Notes under the pieces: model-generated
Seen by the model: the letters and a program-made list of their open reading frames with translations, nothing else
Databases searched by the model: none
Told to the model about the DNA's origin: nothing
In this document: positions 45,390 to 57,430 of the stretch, one piece after another
How positions within the stretch are numbered: position 1 is the first letter of the stretch
Layout of the letters: every line of letters begins with the position of its first letter
Assembly: GCF_037042905.1 (NCBI RefSeq)
Contig: NC_087257.1
Span: 23,901,501 to 23,965,500, forward strand
From: Lytechinus pictus
Lineage: Eukaryota > Echinodermata > Echinoidea > Temnopleuroida > Toxopneustidae
Length of the DNA: 64,000 nt
Direction: 5' to 3'
Program-made: the position numbers and the translations under genes

Positions 45390-48300
45390 TGTCAAATTTT
45401 TTCTGGAACGAAATCCTTTATTTGTGATCTTTTTTTTTTTTTTTGCTTGTCAAATTTTTGGGCGGACGATTTTGCCCCCCCTGTGGAAAATCCTAGGTAC
45501 GCCACTGGATAGAATCAAAAGGAATAAAATATTTCAATGGTGTCAGATGATGGGTAGTATTACTATAATATTTCTGCAGGAAACTTTCAGCACGAAAGAC
45601 ACTGAAGGTGGATGGAAGGCTGATTGGAAGGGGGAAATGTTTTCCAGTCATGGGAGTGACCATAGTAGGGGAGTTATCATAATGTTTAAATCAAAGGTTG
45701 ATTTTCTCAAAGAAAAAAATATCATCGATAAAGAAGGTGTTATGTTATAATGAAAGGAAAGTGTCAAGGTAAAAATATTATATTGGGAAATGTATACTTC
45801 CCACTGTATAAAGAAAACTGACAATGCAATTTTCTGTCTGATTTAGACAAAATTTTATCTTCTGTAGTTAGTCAAAAATATTCTCTTATTGTTGGAGGAG
45901 ATTTTGATATTGCTAATAATTGAAACTTACATTACATTGGTGGAAATAATATTTCGAAATATAGAAATAGAGACTCATTAGTAGATTTTCTTGATAGGCT
46001 AAATTTAATCGATATGTGGCGGAAGCGGCATCCTAACAAAAAATAATTTACCTTCAAACAAAATAATCCCTTCGTTCAGAGCAGATTAGATTATATTTTT
46101 ATCTCCTCGAAATTAGGAAAGGACGTGAAAAGTTCAAATATTTTACCGTCTATCACTCTTGACCATGCTTGGAGTTCAGGTTGAGTTTAATAATTTAGTC
46201 GATAGTTTTGCATATGGGAGATCGTACTGGAATTTTTACAGTAGTTTATGCTATGAAAAAGAATTTGTAGAAGGGGTAAAGATGAAGATTAATAGAAAGA
46301 ATATGGCTGGACCAAATAACAAGCAAGATTAAATTTTGGGAATTTATGAAAATGAAGTTAAAAGAATACATAATGTCATTTTCCCGTGAAAGAGCAAAAC
46401 TCAGAAAATTTCACATTGAAAAATTACAAAAAGAAATGAAAGATTTAGAATATCGCTTGACGATCACTTTTCATATTGACATCCAAAACGAAATTGAATT
46501 GAAAAAAGAGGAACTAGATAAACTTTTCGACTATTCTTGTCAAAGGTCCGTTCAAGAGCTCATTGGTCTGCAGAAGGAGAAAGAAATTCACAGTTCTTTG
46601 AACAATTACCATGATTACTTAAATCCAATAAAAGGAGAAGTGCGATTAAGGAGATTTTTAATGAAAATCAGGAAATGGTGCGAGATTGCAAAGGTATTAT
46701 GAAAATCATTCGGGGGTTTTATAGTAATTTTTATGCATGTAAAAATCTTGAAACTAGTGATGATATTGAAAATATGTTTTTTAATGATTTACCCAAATTG
46801 TATAAAGAAAATACATAGTTTTGTGAATATCCGATAACACAGGACGAATGTTTTCAGGCTTTAAAGGAAATGAAATGGAATAAATCGCCTGGCAATGATG
46901 GCTTTCCCGCAGAGTTCTACTTTACATTTTGGCCTCTTTTAAGGAAAATCATAGTTTAAGCTTTCAATAAGGGTTTTTAAGTTAAAATGTCAAATTCGCA
47001 GAGACAGGGGGTGATTACTCTAATTGAAAAAGAAGGTAAAAATCCTTTGCACATGAAAAACTACAGGCCGATAACTCTTTTAAATGTAGATTATAAAATT
47101 TTGTCAAAAGTGTTAGCGACAAGGGTGAAAGAGGTATTTGGATATATTATTCATTGTGATCAAGTGGGTTATGTCAAAGATCGTAATATTGGGGAAACAG
47201 TTCGGTTAATTGATGATATGTTTTTTTTCAGTCTTTGTATCAACCTTTTAGGTTTTTTTAATTGCAGTGGATTTTGAAAAGGCATTCGATTGTATCTCTC
47301 ATAAACTTTTAATCAAAACTTTAGAACATTTCGGGTTTGGGAAAAATTTGTGTTCCTTGGTCAAAACTCTTTAAAATAATGTTAGTAGTTGCGTGTTGCA
47401 CTGGGGCATTCCACGGGATATTTTGAAGTTAATAGAGGAGTAAGGCAGGGGGATCCACTCTCTCCATATTCATTTATCATAGCGATTGAATTTTTAGCTC
47501 ATTATATTAGGAGAGATGATAATATTAAAGGGATAGGATTTGGGAAAAGGGAAATAAAACAAGTTCTGTATGCAGATGACATTACATTGTTTAAAAAAAA
47601 ATATGGATTCGATCCATAAAGTAAAGAAAATATTGTAGGATATGAAAATTTAAGCGGATTGAAGATTAATATGAATAAAACAAATTGTTATGGTTGGGAG
47701 AAGAAAGAGATAGAACTGGAAGCAAAGAGATCTTACGATGAATGGTAAAATAAAACTTTTGAAAATGTATGCATTTTCAAAATTAAATTGTTTCTTCCCT
47801 GATGACTGTCCCAAAAGACGTTTTTAAGGAAATAGAAAAAAAATCTTTCAATTTTATTTCGGGTGGAAGTGATAGAATAAAATGCAAGGTTCTATAACAA
47901 GATTATTCTGTTGGAGGACTGAGAGCTCCCAATTTTTAGGTATTTTTAAAGACACAACGAATAATGTGGACCAAACGTTTGCTAGGCGGAGGGAAAAGTT
48001 CGGGTTGGAAAGCAACCTTCAATATTTTATTAGTTCTTTTGGCGGCCGAATCGTATTTCTATGTATTTATGATACGACTTAAATGAATTTGAAAGGTATA
48101 CCAATATTTTACATAGATATGCTGAAGGCATGGCACGAACTGGATAAATGTAGACATTTTGGAGGGAAAAGTAATTCCATTATTTTTTATAACAATGCCT
48201 CAATAATAAGACCTTTTTTCATATTGAATTATTTCAGAAAGGTATAATTAAGGTCTCAGATATAATAGTTGGAGGTCAATCAAGACCAGTTTCATACTGG

Positions 48301-49060
48301 TATAATTTGAAATTTTCATCTGAAAACTTGCTCAGAATTCAAAAGATATTTTCAGTAATAACAGACGAATGGATACAAGGTGATTTTATGGAAATGGATA
48401 CAGACAACTTTGAAATTGAATTGATGATATTTGGGCGTGTTCAGAAACTATGTGATATAAATCTAGACGAATATATGACCACTTCATTGAAAATTTTCAA
48501 AATGATAATGTATTTCATTTTACAGATTGGCAATCCGAATATGATCTGGGAATGGGGAATTGAAAGAAGTATTTCTGACACTGAAATGTGTAATGCTATG
48601 CAATAAACACAGAGAATTTCAATACAAACAATTACAAGGGGCTGTATACACGAAAGGGGAACTTTGTTTAATTTGGTTTTGAGACAGATCATTTTTGTTC
48701 CTTTTGTAAAAAAAAAAAGAATTTGAGTCTTACGAACATTTATTTTTTATTTTCCTGAAGTCAAGTGATTATGGAAAGAGATGAGTAAAATATTTCAACT
48801 CAATGAACTTGGCAGTGACAGTTGGAAAACAATTTTCATGGGGATATCTGGAAAGAGTATCTTTAATAAATTGTATCATATTCTTAATTAAGTATATTAT
48901 TTTTAGTTCAAGGAAACAGGGAATATTGCCAACCGTAAAGAAAGTGACACATATTGTTAAAGAATATAGAGATACGGAATATCAAATAATGTTTAAAAAG
49001 GGGAAGCTGGGGGTGCACTTAAGAAAATGGGAGCAAATCAATGCATACCTTTCTTAATAC
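44990..49060 (+). pseudogene. Decayed L1-like non-LTR retrotransposon ORF2
   Basis: Pieces in several frames spell the usual order. An endonuclease-like N terminus comes first (NVRGLRD at about 45040, IFLQETFS at about 45570, SRGVIIMF at about 45665). The reverse transcriptase follows: KNYRPITLLNVDYKILSKVL at about 47057, VDFEKAFD at 47267-47290, RQGDPLSP at 47443-47466 and the catalytic YADD at 47569-47580. A Cys-rich FCSFCK motif with an EHLFF partner lies near 48700. Frameshifts and stops break it throughout, and a hAT-like MITE splits the endonuclease. It would have copied its own RNA at a nicked chromosomal target; now it is inactive. An L1/Tx1-type lineage is likely. The 3' end is unclear beyond 49060. 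Confidence 0.88.
45066..45507. mobile_element. hAT-like MITE inserted in the retrotransposon, copy 1
   Basis: Ends CACTAGCGTACCTACGG and CCTAGGTACGCCACTG, flanked by exact GATAGAAT (45058-45065 and 45508-45515), an 8-bp hAT-type duplication. The interior has tandem GCCCCCCTGACGAGCTT units and three T-tract units ending in TGCTTGTCAAATTTTT. Removing the element and one duplication restores the retrotransposon reading frame across the site. Confidence 0.9.
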
Positions 49061-49184
49061 TATGGATGTATTGGTTGCTTCATTTTTGTTTCTGTTTTGT
49101 TTTGTTTATTTGTTCAATAGAGATAGTTGTACCAGAGCAGGATGTATATTATATGGGTGTGTGTAGATGGATGTGTGAGATTTG

Positions 49185-49325
49185 TGACGGGGAACGGGGG
49201 GGGGGGGGGGGGGGGGAGAGTTGTAGGTGGACTGGTGGTGGTGGTGTGTTTTGAAGTGAGCATGTGTGAGTGTCTGGGGAGAGAGATGAGGGGGAGGGGG
49301 TATGGGGGTAAGGTGAGTGTGTAGG
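49185..49325. repeat. G-rich low-complexity tract
   Basis: A run of about 22 G at 49197-49217 followed by GGTGGTGGTG and GGGGGAGGGGG. It can form G-quadruplex-type structures. Proline-rich open frames on the minus strand are artefacts of it. Confidence 0.7.
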
Positions 49326-50240
49326 GACGTTTTAGGCAAACTAACCTTTCAAATAATCTTTTATCCATTTATTTTTTCTTGTACAATTATGTACAAAAGA
49401 GATTATTTCTATTCTGTTCAGAAAAAAGTCATCCTTTACAAAGTCTGTTTTAATTTTTCGATTGATATGATTATGTTTCTCTGTCTTCACATTGTTATGG
49501 AAGAGAAATTTGGCAGTTAACTTTATTTGTAATAATTCTGAAAATTTATAATCTCATTGATATATTTCTTTGTTTCGTATACATGTACAAAATCTTGATT
49601 TATATGAATTGTGATTGTAAACTGATTGATTTGAAAGAGGAAGAAAATAAAATATTATTAAAAAAAAATCATCATTATTCAACTAAACTTGATTTATTAA
49701 AAGTATCTCTTATTCCTTATTTATTTCAAACAATAGTTATGTCATCTTTATCTATAATTATTCAATTTTTAATATCTTTTTCATCATTGTTCAACTACCT
49801 TATTCTGGACCCTATATGGAAGTCTACACTGTTAAAAAAACACCTGTTTTTACAGAAAAAAATAAAGAAGATTTTGCAGAAAGCAATAAAAGAATCATTC
49901 TGTAAATTCATAATTTTTCTGCAATTTAACAGAACAGGTCTGTTTAAAAAGGGGAAAATGGTGTTTTATTTTATGAAATTTGTAAGATTCCATACACCAA
50001 ATACCAATTTCCTGTAAGATTACACAATCTGGTAAGATTACAGGTGTTCTCGAGACTCTGCTGCAGGAACTAAATTTTGAAGTATTTTTTTCCTTTTTCT
50101 TTTCAATAAACCAAATGGTAATTGTTTTTGCCCTATTGTTTGAATAATCTTGACCTTCTGAACAGAATTTCTATATCTAATGTGTACATTTGTCATGCAT
50201 AATAAGGAAATTTCAATCCTTTTCAGCATCATTAGCAAAT
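49326..50240. other. Interior of the 8-kb element, right part
   Basis: Very AT-rich. A 144-codon frame (49583-50017) is Ile/Phe/Lys/Leu-rich without a recognisable domain and is probably chance. Nothing else is seen. Confidence 0.4.
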
Positions 50241-50875
50241 GGACATTTGATTTACCTATGTATACGACTTGATGCCTTAACTCATGCATGATTATGTAAC
50301 AATTGCTATTGAACGGATACCTATTTGCAAGATGGACATTTGATTTACCTATTGAAAATAAATTCTATACATTTGACTTTTCTAAAGACATGTTTTTCAT
50401 CTATTGGGGTATAAGTCTGGTAATTGGACATTTGAATTCTCTATTGACATTTGAATTACCTAATCGGCTGATCGGACACTTGCTCTGACACGGCGGACAT
50501 TTGACCTGGAAAACCTATAGACCAGTGCCAATTACCTTAATGGCCATGATGGCAAGTTTGTTTGAAAATATTATGTAATATGCCTGACATAGCAGGATGT
50601 AGAATTGCATAGACCATGGACCTATGAAGTGATGGACACTATTGCTTAGATATTGAATTCACGAACAGGTGACCGTTATTGTCTCTAGCGACTGCTTTCA
50701 ACCGTTGCTATTGTGACCAAATGATCGCAAACGATCGCACGAGCAATTGTGAAAGAATATATGAGTAATCAAGGCATCAAAATTGGTGCTTATCTTATTG
50801 AATATTAAACCACCATGCCATTAGTTAAAATGACCTTCTTCTGATCATGCGCATAATCAATGGGACTACGATCCT

Positions 50876-51281
50876 GGCCCCGTATTAAGGGTTAGCAATC
50901 AATCGCTAATTTGAAAGAGCGCTAATTTGAAAGAGCAATTCTGATTGGTTCCTAGTCAGTTTACTGACCAAAATGGGCATGGAACGATTCTTTTGATAGG
51001 CCATTTCATCATGTTCATTAAGAGATAAATCGCTAACGGGACCCTGGTCTATTCAAGCGATGTTTCAGTAATACAAACGAACTGAATCCTAACTGGCTGA
51101 TGACCCAACATTGGAAATAACGTAATATCCATTGTCAATCTGGGCTCCTTATCGCCAAGACTGGAGATCAGTCGCTAATGGACTGAGCAATCAAGATCAA
51201 TGTTACACGCGAATTAAGTTCAAAATACTGACGGGAACTAATTAGAATCGTCCCTTTCGTGTTCATTGTGTTAAGGGCCCC
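50876..51281. repeat. GGCCCC-ended palindromic MITE
   Basis: Left end GGCCCCGTATTAAGGGTTAGC and right end GTGTTAAGGGCCCC are roughly inverted. Internal AATCAATCGCTAA and AAGAGATAAATCGCTAA lie on the two sides. A related half element begins at about 55085 (GGGCCCCTTAACAC, then GGTTAGCGATTAATCGC). Confidence 0.6.
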
Positions 51282-52080
51282 AGGAGTCGGCTTCACCGGG
51301 AGTGACTGTAAGATAACGTATCGCGAGTCATTTCATTGGGAGACGGAGGGGGCGGCAGGAACAATTCTGTATAACGTATTCGTGCGGGGGGAAGGGGGAG
51401 ACTTTTTCTAGGATAAAGATTTTGGTGTATCCTTCAAATATTTCTTTCTGACACTAATCTTAATTTATTTGAATATGATGTTTAGAAGGGTATTGAAATC
51501 TTGACTATTCCCCTTTTTACCTATTTTTGTTGTTTTGTTTCTGTTTAATGTTTCTTTCTTCTGGTTTTGTTTTATCACCCCCACCTTTCTTTTGGTTTTG
51601 TATTCAGGTTTTTGTTTTACCTAGTTTTACTTTGTTATGATTTATTAATCTTTGTATTGTTTGTATATCATTTGCACGGCCTCTCTGAAAACCAGCCATT
51701 GGCTGATCGATGGCTATTTTACCGTAATGAAATAAAATGGATCTAATGATCTTTGGTGTATCTATTGCAAACATCCAAAGTTGATTTTTATTTGGCTTTA
51801 CTGTCTATTGATTTCTTTATTTGTGGACCTGGTAATGAAATAAGAAAGACCAATGAAGTAACTCTGTCTAAAGCTTTGAGGAAGTAAAATTTGATTTGAT
51901 CTATTGTTTTCTTCTGCATTTATATCATTCGTATACATTGTTCCATGAAATAACAAAAACAATATTATAAAAACTGTTTTAGCATGCATCGTATAGAAAA
52001 AATGGGAAAAAATATTACTCTAAACAAATATGATCCACTACCAAATTAGTATAACAAATACAATTTCCAGGAGGAGGATT
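51282..52080. other. Unassigned sequence
   Basis: T-rich stretch (51480-51680), otherwise nothing recognisable. Confidence 0.45.
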
Positions 52081-52387
52081 GTGGAGCGTTGTGGCCCAGG
52101 GGAATAGTCTCCGGACTTTGAAACAGAGGGTCGTGGGTTCAAATCTTAGCCATGGCGTAGTTTCCTTCAGCAGGAAATTTATTTACTGTGCTGCACTCAA
52201 CCAGGTGAGGTGAATGGGTACCTGGCAGGAATTTATTCCTTGAAATGCACTGAGCGATGGAAGGCTGCTTGAGCTACATCCGGGGGAATAATATCCAAGT
52301 CCTTTGGAAGCGCATAGAGACGTTATTCATGTGTTTTGCACTATACAAGAACTGATTAATATTATTATTATTATCATTATTGTCATC
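52081..52387 (+). mobile_element. tRNA-derived SINE (GTGGAGCGTTGTGG type), copy 2
   Basis: Same family as 42714-43008, with box B slightly eroded (GGGTTCAAATCTT) and an ATTATTATTATCATT tail. Confidence 0.88.
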
Positions 52388-52861
52388 AAAAGCAGATTAC
52401 TTGAAAAATTACAACCCCAGATTCAAAACTCATTAAAATTAATAATACCTTTATACAGCAGAATGGTACAATCTTTTCATAAATTGAATGATGAAGATTG
52501 AGATGATGGCTAAAATTTAATCCATTTTAGCCAAAATAAACAAGGCTCGGTATTGTGACGTTCATCAATATTGATAGCAAGTACAATTCTAAAAAGTGAT
52601 TGCATAGCAACATTCATACTGTACTAACAATAGTTCAGTGTTGTGTCAAGGGGCCTAGGACATCTTAATCATTGAAAATGGGACACTGATTATGATGTAC
52701 TGGTAGTAAGAGGATCCGACTGTTCCATATTTCCGTCACTTAATCGTGATGGTAAAGACACGATGAATACACACCATACTTTCAGCAATTGGTATGAATG
52801 ACAGGTTAGCAATCATCTTTCTGTATACGGATCATTTCTATTATCAGAGTCCCTCCTGATT

Positions 52862-53310
52862 AAAGGGGTGGGGTACTCCAGTCTGAAAATAATATGGTTT
52901 GAACAGATAAAGACAAATCAGTCAAAATACAGGACATTTGATCAAAATTGGACAATGAATAACAAAGTTATGAAGTTTTTTATTATTTCAGTCAATAGTT
53001 CAAAGGGCAAATTGACGATGCCATATATCCCCACTTATTATTTTATATTTTGTTATATAAAACTATGTTTATTCAATTTTATTTTCTCCTAGAATTAAAA
53101 TATTGGATTGACAGATAATTTAATGAATAGGATATTCATTGCTGCAACTTATTTTATTTTAACGGAGACATATCATACACACATGTACGAAAATACGAAA
53201 TAATTATGATTTTATGTAATAGCATAAAAAAGGGAAATTGGGGACATGAAATCATCAGCACACCTATTGAATATCCATGACGACGACCATTTCAAAAGAT
53301 TAAAACTTCA
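52862..53310. mobile_element. Half of a TTAA-type MITE, 'GGCTGAAGATATT' family
   Basis: It starts after ATTAAA with GGGGTACTCCAGTCTGAAAA and carries ATCAAAATTGGACAATGAATAAC. It ends in AAATCATCAGCACACCTATTG without the second terminus. Decayed. Confidence 0.65.
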
Positions 53311-54719
53311 TCTGCATTGATGAAGGTGCTTTTTTGAAATGCAATCGAAATATTGAAAACAAGCATTGTTGTCTTTCTTTAGAAGGAAGCATATTAAAGT
53401 ACATGTACTTTGGATATTGGAAATCTGCAATCATGATAGGTTGACTCTCAACCTCATTTTTTTCTGAGTGCCTTATAAGAAACGTTATAATTTTTTTGCT
53501 TGTGGAGTAAATGTGCATTTTTATCATTTTATTTTACGTAATTTTTCAACTCTGAAAAGTCCTCATTTTTTTTAAATATTAAATGCAGATTTTATATTGC
53601 AACTATTCTAGTATAGCGAATTGTTCCATACAATGGCTTTTCACATGTGAAATGAGAAAAGCTTCCACCCTAACATATAAACAATATACTTTATTTAATA
53701 CTAATACGTGCGCTATCAATCAGCAGATAAGTGCCACTTTTAATCCGATGGTCACGGTGAGCATCCTATTTGAAACGCGATATTCTAACTGTAAATATTC
53801 TACGCTTTGGTTTCACAATGAATATTTGCACTAAGTTGGGGGTCAAATTATCACTTCCTCATCAAACGTCTACTATCGAACCTGAAAATATCCTTCACAG
53901 CCAGGTGAGGATAGTTAAAAAATTTCTAGCAACGGGATATGTTTAGAGGTTGAAAAATCAACTGATTGTTCAACAACAACATAAATACTTTAAAAGAAAA
54001 CCACTCCTACAATGGATGACAAATATCTACATGACAATCGAAATCTTGAAAAGTATTTCCACTTTCAATTTACCATTTCTAGCCAAAAGTATATATTTAA
54101 AAAAAAAACATTAGGCTGTTTTGTTTAATTATAAATTCCATAGCATCATCCATCCAATAACTTTTCAAACTGTTTACAAATTATTATGCCCACACCATTT
54201 CCTTACTTCATGATTTCGGAGAAGGTATTTGATAAATACTTACCCCCCTTTCAAGCAAAATGACATTGAAGGCTGTTTTATTTACTTGGTCGTTTTGACA
54301 TTCTGAAACGACTTTCCAAACGAGGAGGGGGAGGGCCTCGACCTATTTTGCTGATTGGGATAATTTCTAAAACTATATTCACGGCTCCATCAGCGCTTCT
54401 CTTGAAACCCCTGATAATTCCTTCAGGAGAAGGAATTTCAGAGCACATACACGATAAAGCCTACCTGCATTTCGTTCAATGCCAAACAATGCTCTTTTCG
54501 CAACTGCACCACTCAATAAGGTTCATGCTTCGACATACGTGGCGCCATCTCGGGATTTTGTTTTCATCTAAATCAATAAACTTATTCATTTTTGGATTTT
54601 CTTTCCTCTTAAAGGTAACATAGGTGAAAACATTATGTTAATATAAATTCATATACATCTTTAAATATATTTTGGATAATTACTTTCAGGATTATGTACT
54701 AATATATCATGTGCATTAT
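53311..54719. other. Unassigned AT-rich sequence
   Basis: No gene, RNA or repeat boundary is evident. The open frames of 75-91 codons are featureless. Confidence 0.45.
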
Positions 54720-55035
54720 GTGAAGTGTTGTGGCCCAGTGAATTAGTCTCCGGACCTTGAAACAGAGGGTCGTGGGTTCGAATCCCAGCCATGGCGCAAT
54801 TTCCTTCGGCAAGAAATTTATCCACATTGTGCTGCACTCGACCCAGGTGAGGTGAATGTGTACCCGGTAGGATTTATTCCTTGAACGCTTTAGCTCCTAT
54901 TAATATGGCGGCTTAGCTACAGCCGGGGTAACTAATAATAATGATACCAAGTATCAAAGCGCAGTTGAGTATATGCACATAGTAACTGCGCTATATAAAT
55001 GGACACATTATTATTATTATTATTGTTATTATTAT
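54720..55035 (+). mobile_element. tRNA-derived SINE (GTGGAGCGTTGTGG type), copy 3
   Basis: Well-kept box B (GGGTTCGAATCCC), body with CACTCGACCCAGGTGAGG and CTATATAAATGG, and a TTATTATTATTATT tail. Confidence 0.9.
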
Positions 55036-56339
55036 GTAGCAGTAGGTGCATCCCCCGTAGTTCACAATAATACAAGGTGAGCTGGGCCCCTTAACACAAA
55101 GGTTAGCGATTAATCGCTAAATAATGAAATGGCCTAATAAGATCATCGTCACCCAATCACCAACACTCACTATCACAATTAAGCCAAATCAAATTTTACG
55201 CTGTTACAATGGCTGCAAAGGTGTGTCCTCGGTTGGAGGTGTATGAGCAAAGTCAGGAAACTCGACTGACTGCAGGGGCATACCAGACAAATCTCGTTCG
55301 GAGGGATCAACATTTTCCGACGAACAAATCAAATATCCACAAAACAACAAAAAAAATACGAAGTATGACTAGGCTCATGTACCAGAATTTTGATCTGTTC
55401 TCGTATGTAAAATCATATAAAATTATTTAATAAATCATTCTAATCTGATAGAGGGCAGATTGTTTTCCGGGTATTGGGTAATATAAAGAGGCATTTAGGG
55501 TATGCGTAAGCCTGTATGCAGGTGGATGGAGTGTGGGTGTGTGTGCGGGAGTGAGTGTTATTGAACCTATAAAACGTTGCGAGTACACTGTGTGTGTATA
55601 CATAATGTAAGAGATGTTGCTCGTATATATTGTGCGTGTGTGGAAGAAGGTGTGGGTATGGTAAAAAATACAAAACAGTGAGGATGTGTGTGTATGCTTT
55701 GTGCGTGGGTGGATGATGTTCCTCGTGTACGACAGTGTGGGTGGACGAAGGTGTGTGTGGGTGCATTTGGGATATTTTCAACGACGTACCAATAAACTAT
55801 TGATCATGATTTTTATTCTCTAAAGGCTTATCTCGAACTAAAGTTCGCAGCTAATCAAAGTTAATAATTTCCACTATTAGATAATATTGACAGAAAACTA
55901 TCTATGGAACACTTCTAAAATGCCCAAGGCATATATGGCGTTTAGACTGTTTCAAAGGTAAAGAATTCTCGAGCAAAGTGATATTATGTTGTAAAATACT
56001 GATGTGGATCCTTAAACCATCAACATCTCAAAACCACAGACTTTCTACTTTACTAATGACCGTTAGTCACTGATAGTAAATCCAAGTGTTCAGCCAATTA
56101 AATGACCGATCACGCACGCGCGCAACCAATCTCGTCGTCTTATGAAAGTTGTTTTTATATATTAATGAAGAAATGAAATTATGAGGACGTGAACAGAAGG
56201 TGAATGATAAATGAAATATGCTTGGGCAGGTAGCCAGTGTAAGGAAACATTTCCGAGAAATACACAGATACAATTTGAATACAAATGTGTTTGTTGAACA
56301 CAGCGGAAATCCGTTCAATGTTGGAACTTGTAGCTTTAA
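55036..56339. other. Unassigned sequence with a GT-rich tract
   Basis: A half GGCCCC-type MITE (about 55085-55140), then a GTGTGTG/GGTGTG-rich tract at 55510-55765. No gene. Confidence 0.5.
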
Positions 56340-57430
56340 AAGGATACTCCGGGCTGAAGATATTTATATCTAAAAATAGAGTAAAATTCACAGAGCAAAA
56401 TGTTGAAAATTTCATCCAAATCAGATAACAAAAAACGAAGTTATTGAATTTTAAAGATTTGCATTATTCCGGTGAAAAAGTTATAGGCATGTCTTCATGA
56501 ATATTCATTAGCTGGGCTAATGAGGTCACATCCCCACTTTCCTTTTTCTTATCTTATTACATTACATAAATGTGTAAATGATGTGTCTCCATTATGATGA
56601 AATAAGTTGCAGCAATAAATAACTAATGCACTCAAAGGGATGGTCCGGGCTGAAAAATGTATATCTAAATAAATAGAGTAAAATTCACATAGCAAAATGC
56701 AGAAAATTTCATCAAAATCGGATAACAAATAACGAAGTTATTGAATTTTAAAGTTTATGAATATTTTGTTAAAACAGTTATGTGCACATCGTCATGAATA
56801 TTCATTAGGTGGGCTGATGATGTCACATCCCCACTTTCTTTTTTTCTTATGTTATTACATGAAATCATAAATGTTTCATTATTTCATACATGACTTGATG
56901 TGTCTCCATTATGATGAAATAACTTGCGGCAATAAATAACTAATGCACTTAATCAGTTGTCAATCCAATTGTTTTAGTTCTTGGTAATTTTTTTTTGAAT
57001 AAATCTAATTTCATAAAATAAAATACAAAAGAACAAGTGGAGATATGACATCATCAGCCCACCTAATGGATATCATAAAGACACGCCTATAACTGTTTTA
57101 CCGGAATAATGCAAATCTTTAAAATTTAATAACTTTGTAATTTGTTATCCGATTTTGATTTAATTTTCAGCATTTTGCTTTGTGAATTTTACCCTATTTA
57201 TTGAGATATAAATATCTCCAGCCTGGACCATCCCTTTAATCAGTTGTCAATCCAATTGTTGTAGTTCTTGGCATGAATTTCTTTTAATAAAAACCTAATT
57301 TCATATAATAAAGTAGAAAAGATCAAGTGGGGATATGACATCATCAGCCCACCTAATGAATATTCACGAAGACATGCCTAGAACTGTTTCACCGGAATAA
57401 TGCCAATCTTTAAAATTCAATAACTTTGAT
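56340..57430. mobile_element. TTAA-type MITE with a same-family copy inserted in it
   Basis: It begins after TTAA (56336-56339) with AGGATACTCCGGGCTGAAG, runs to 56631, and resumes at 57240 after the inner copy. It ends without its right terminus near 57430, where GATATGAGC replaces the expected sequence. Confidence 0.75.
56636..57235. mobile_element. TTAA-type MITE, 600 bp, 'GGGATGGTCCGGGCTG' family
   Basis: Ends AGGGATGGTCCGGGCTG and CAGCCTGGACCATCCCT are inverses, flanked by TCAA (56632-56635) and TTAA (57236-57239). It sits inside an older copy of the same family at a point where the family sequence itself has GCACTTAATCAG (seen uninterrupted inside this copy at about 56946). Internal ATCAAAATCGGATAACAAATAACGAAG-type motif near 56713 has an inverted partner near 57130. 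Confidence 0.88.

Larger units (their letters stand above)
42534..50519. mobile_element. Composite element of about 8 kb with GTCCA repeat ends
   Basis: The left end TATAGGTTTTCCAG and the right end CTGGAAAACCTATA are inverted, and the match continues inward about 12 bp with one mismatch. Degenerate units containing CAAATGTCCATGTAGGT (left, 42541-43190) face their inverse GGACATTTGATTTACCTA (right, about 50240-50515). This is again a foldback design. No clear target duplication is visible. It encloses a decayed retrotransposon, a SINE, a TTAA-type MITE and a hAT-like MITE. Confidence 0.7.

Noticed and set aside
45273-45512. Phenylalanine-rich frame
   Set aside because: It reads the T tracts inside the hAT-like MITE.
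49106-49368. Proline/histidine-rich minus-strand frames
   Set aside because: They are translations of the G-rich low-complexity tract.
49583-50017. 144-codon frame as a gene
   Set aside because: Extreme Ile/Lys/Phe/Leu composition in very AT-rich DNA, no motif and no supporting context.
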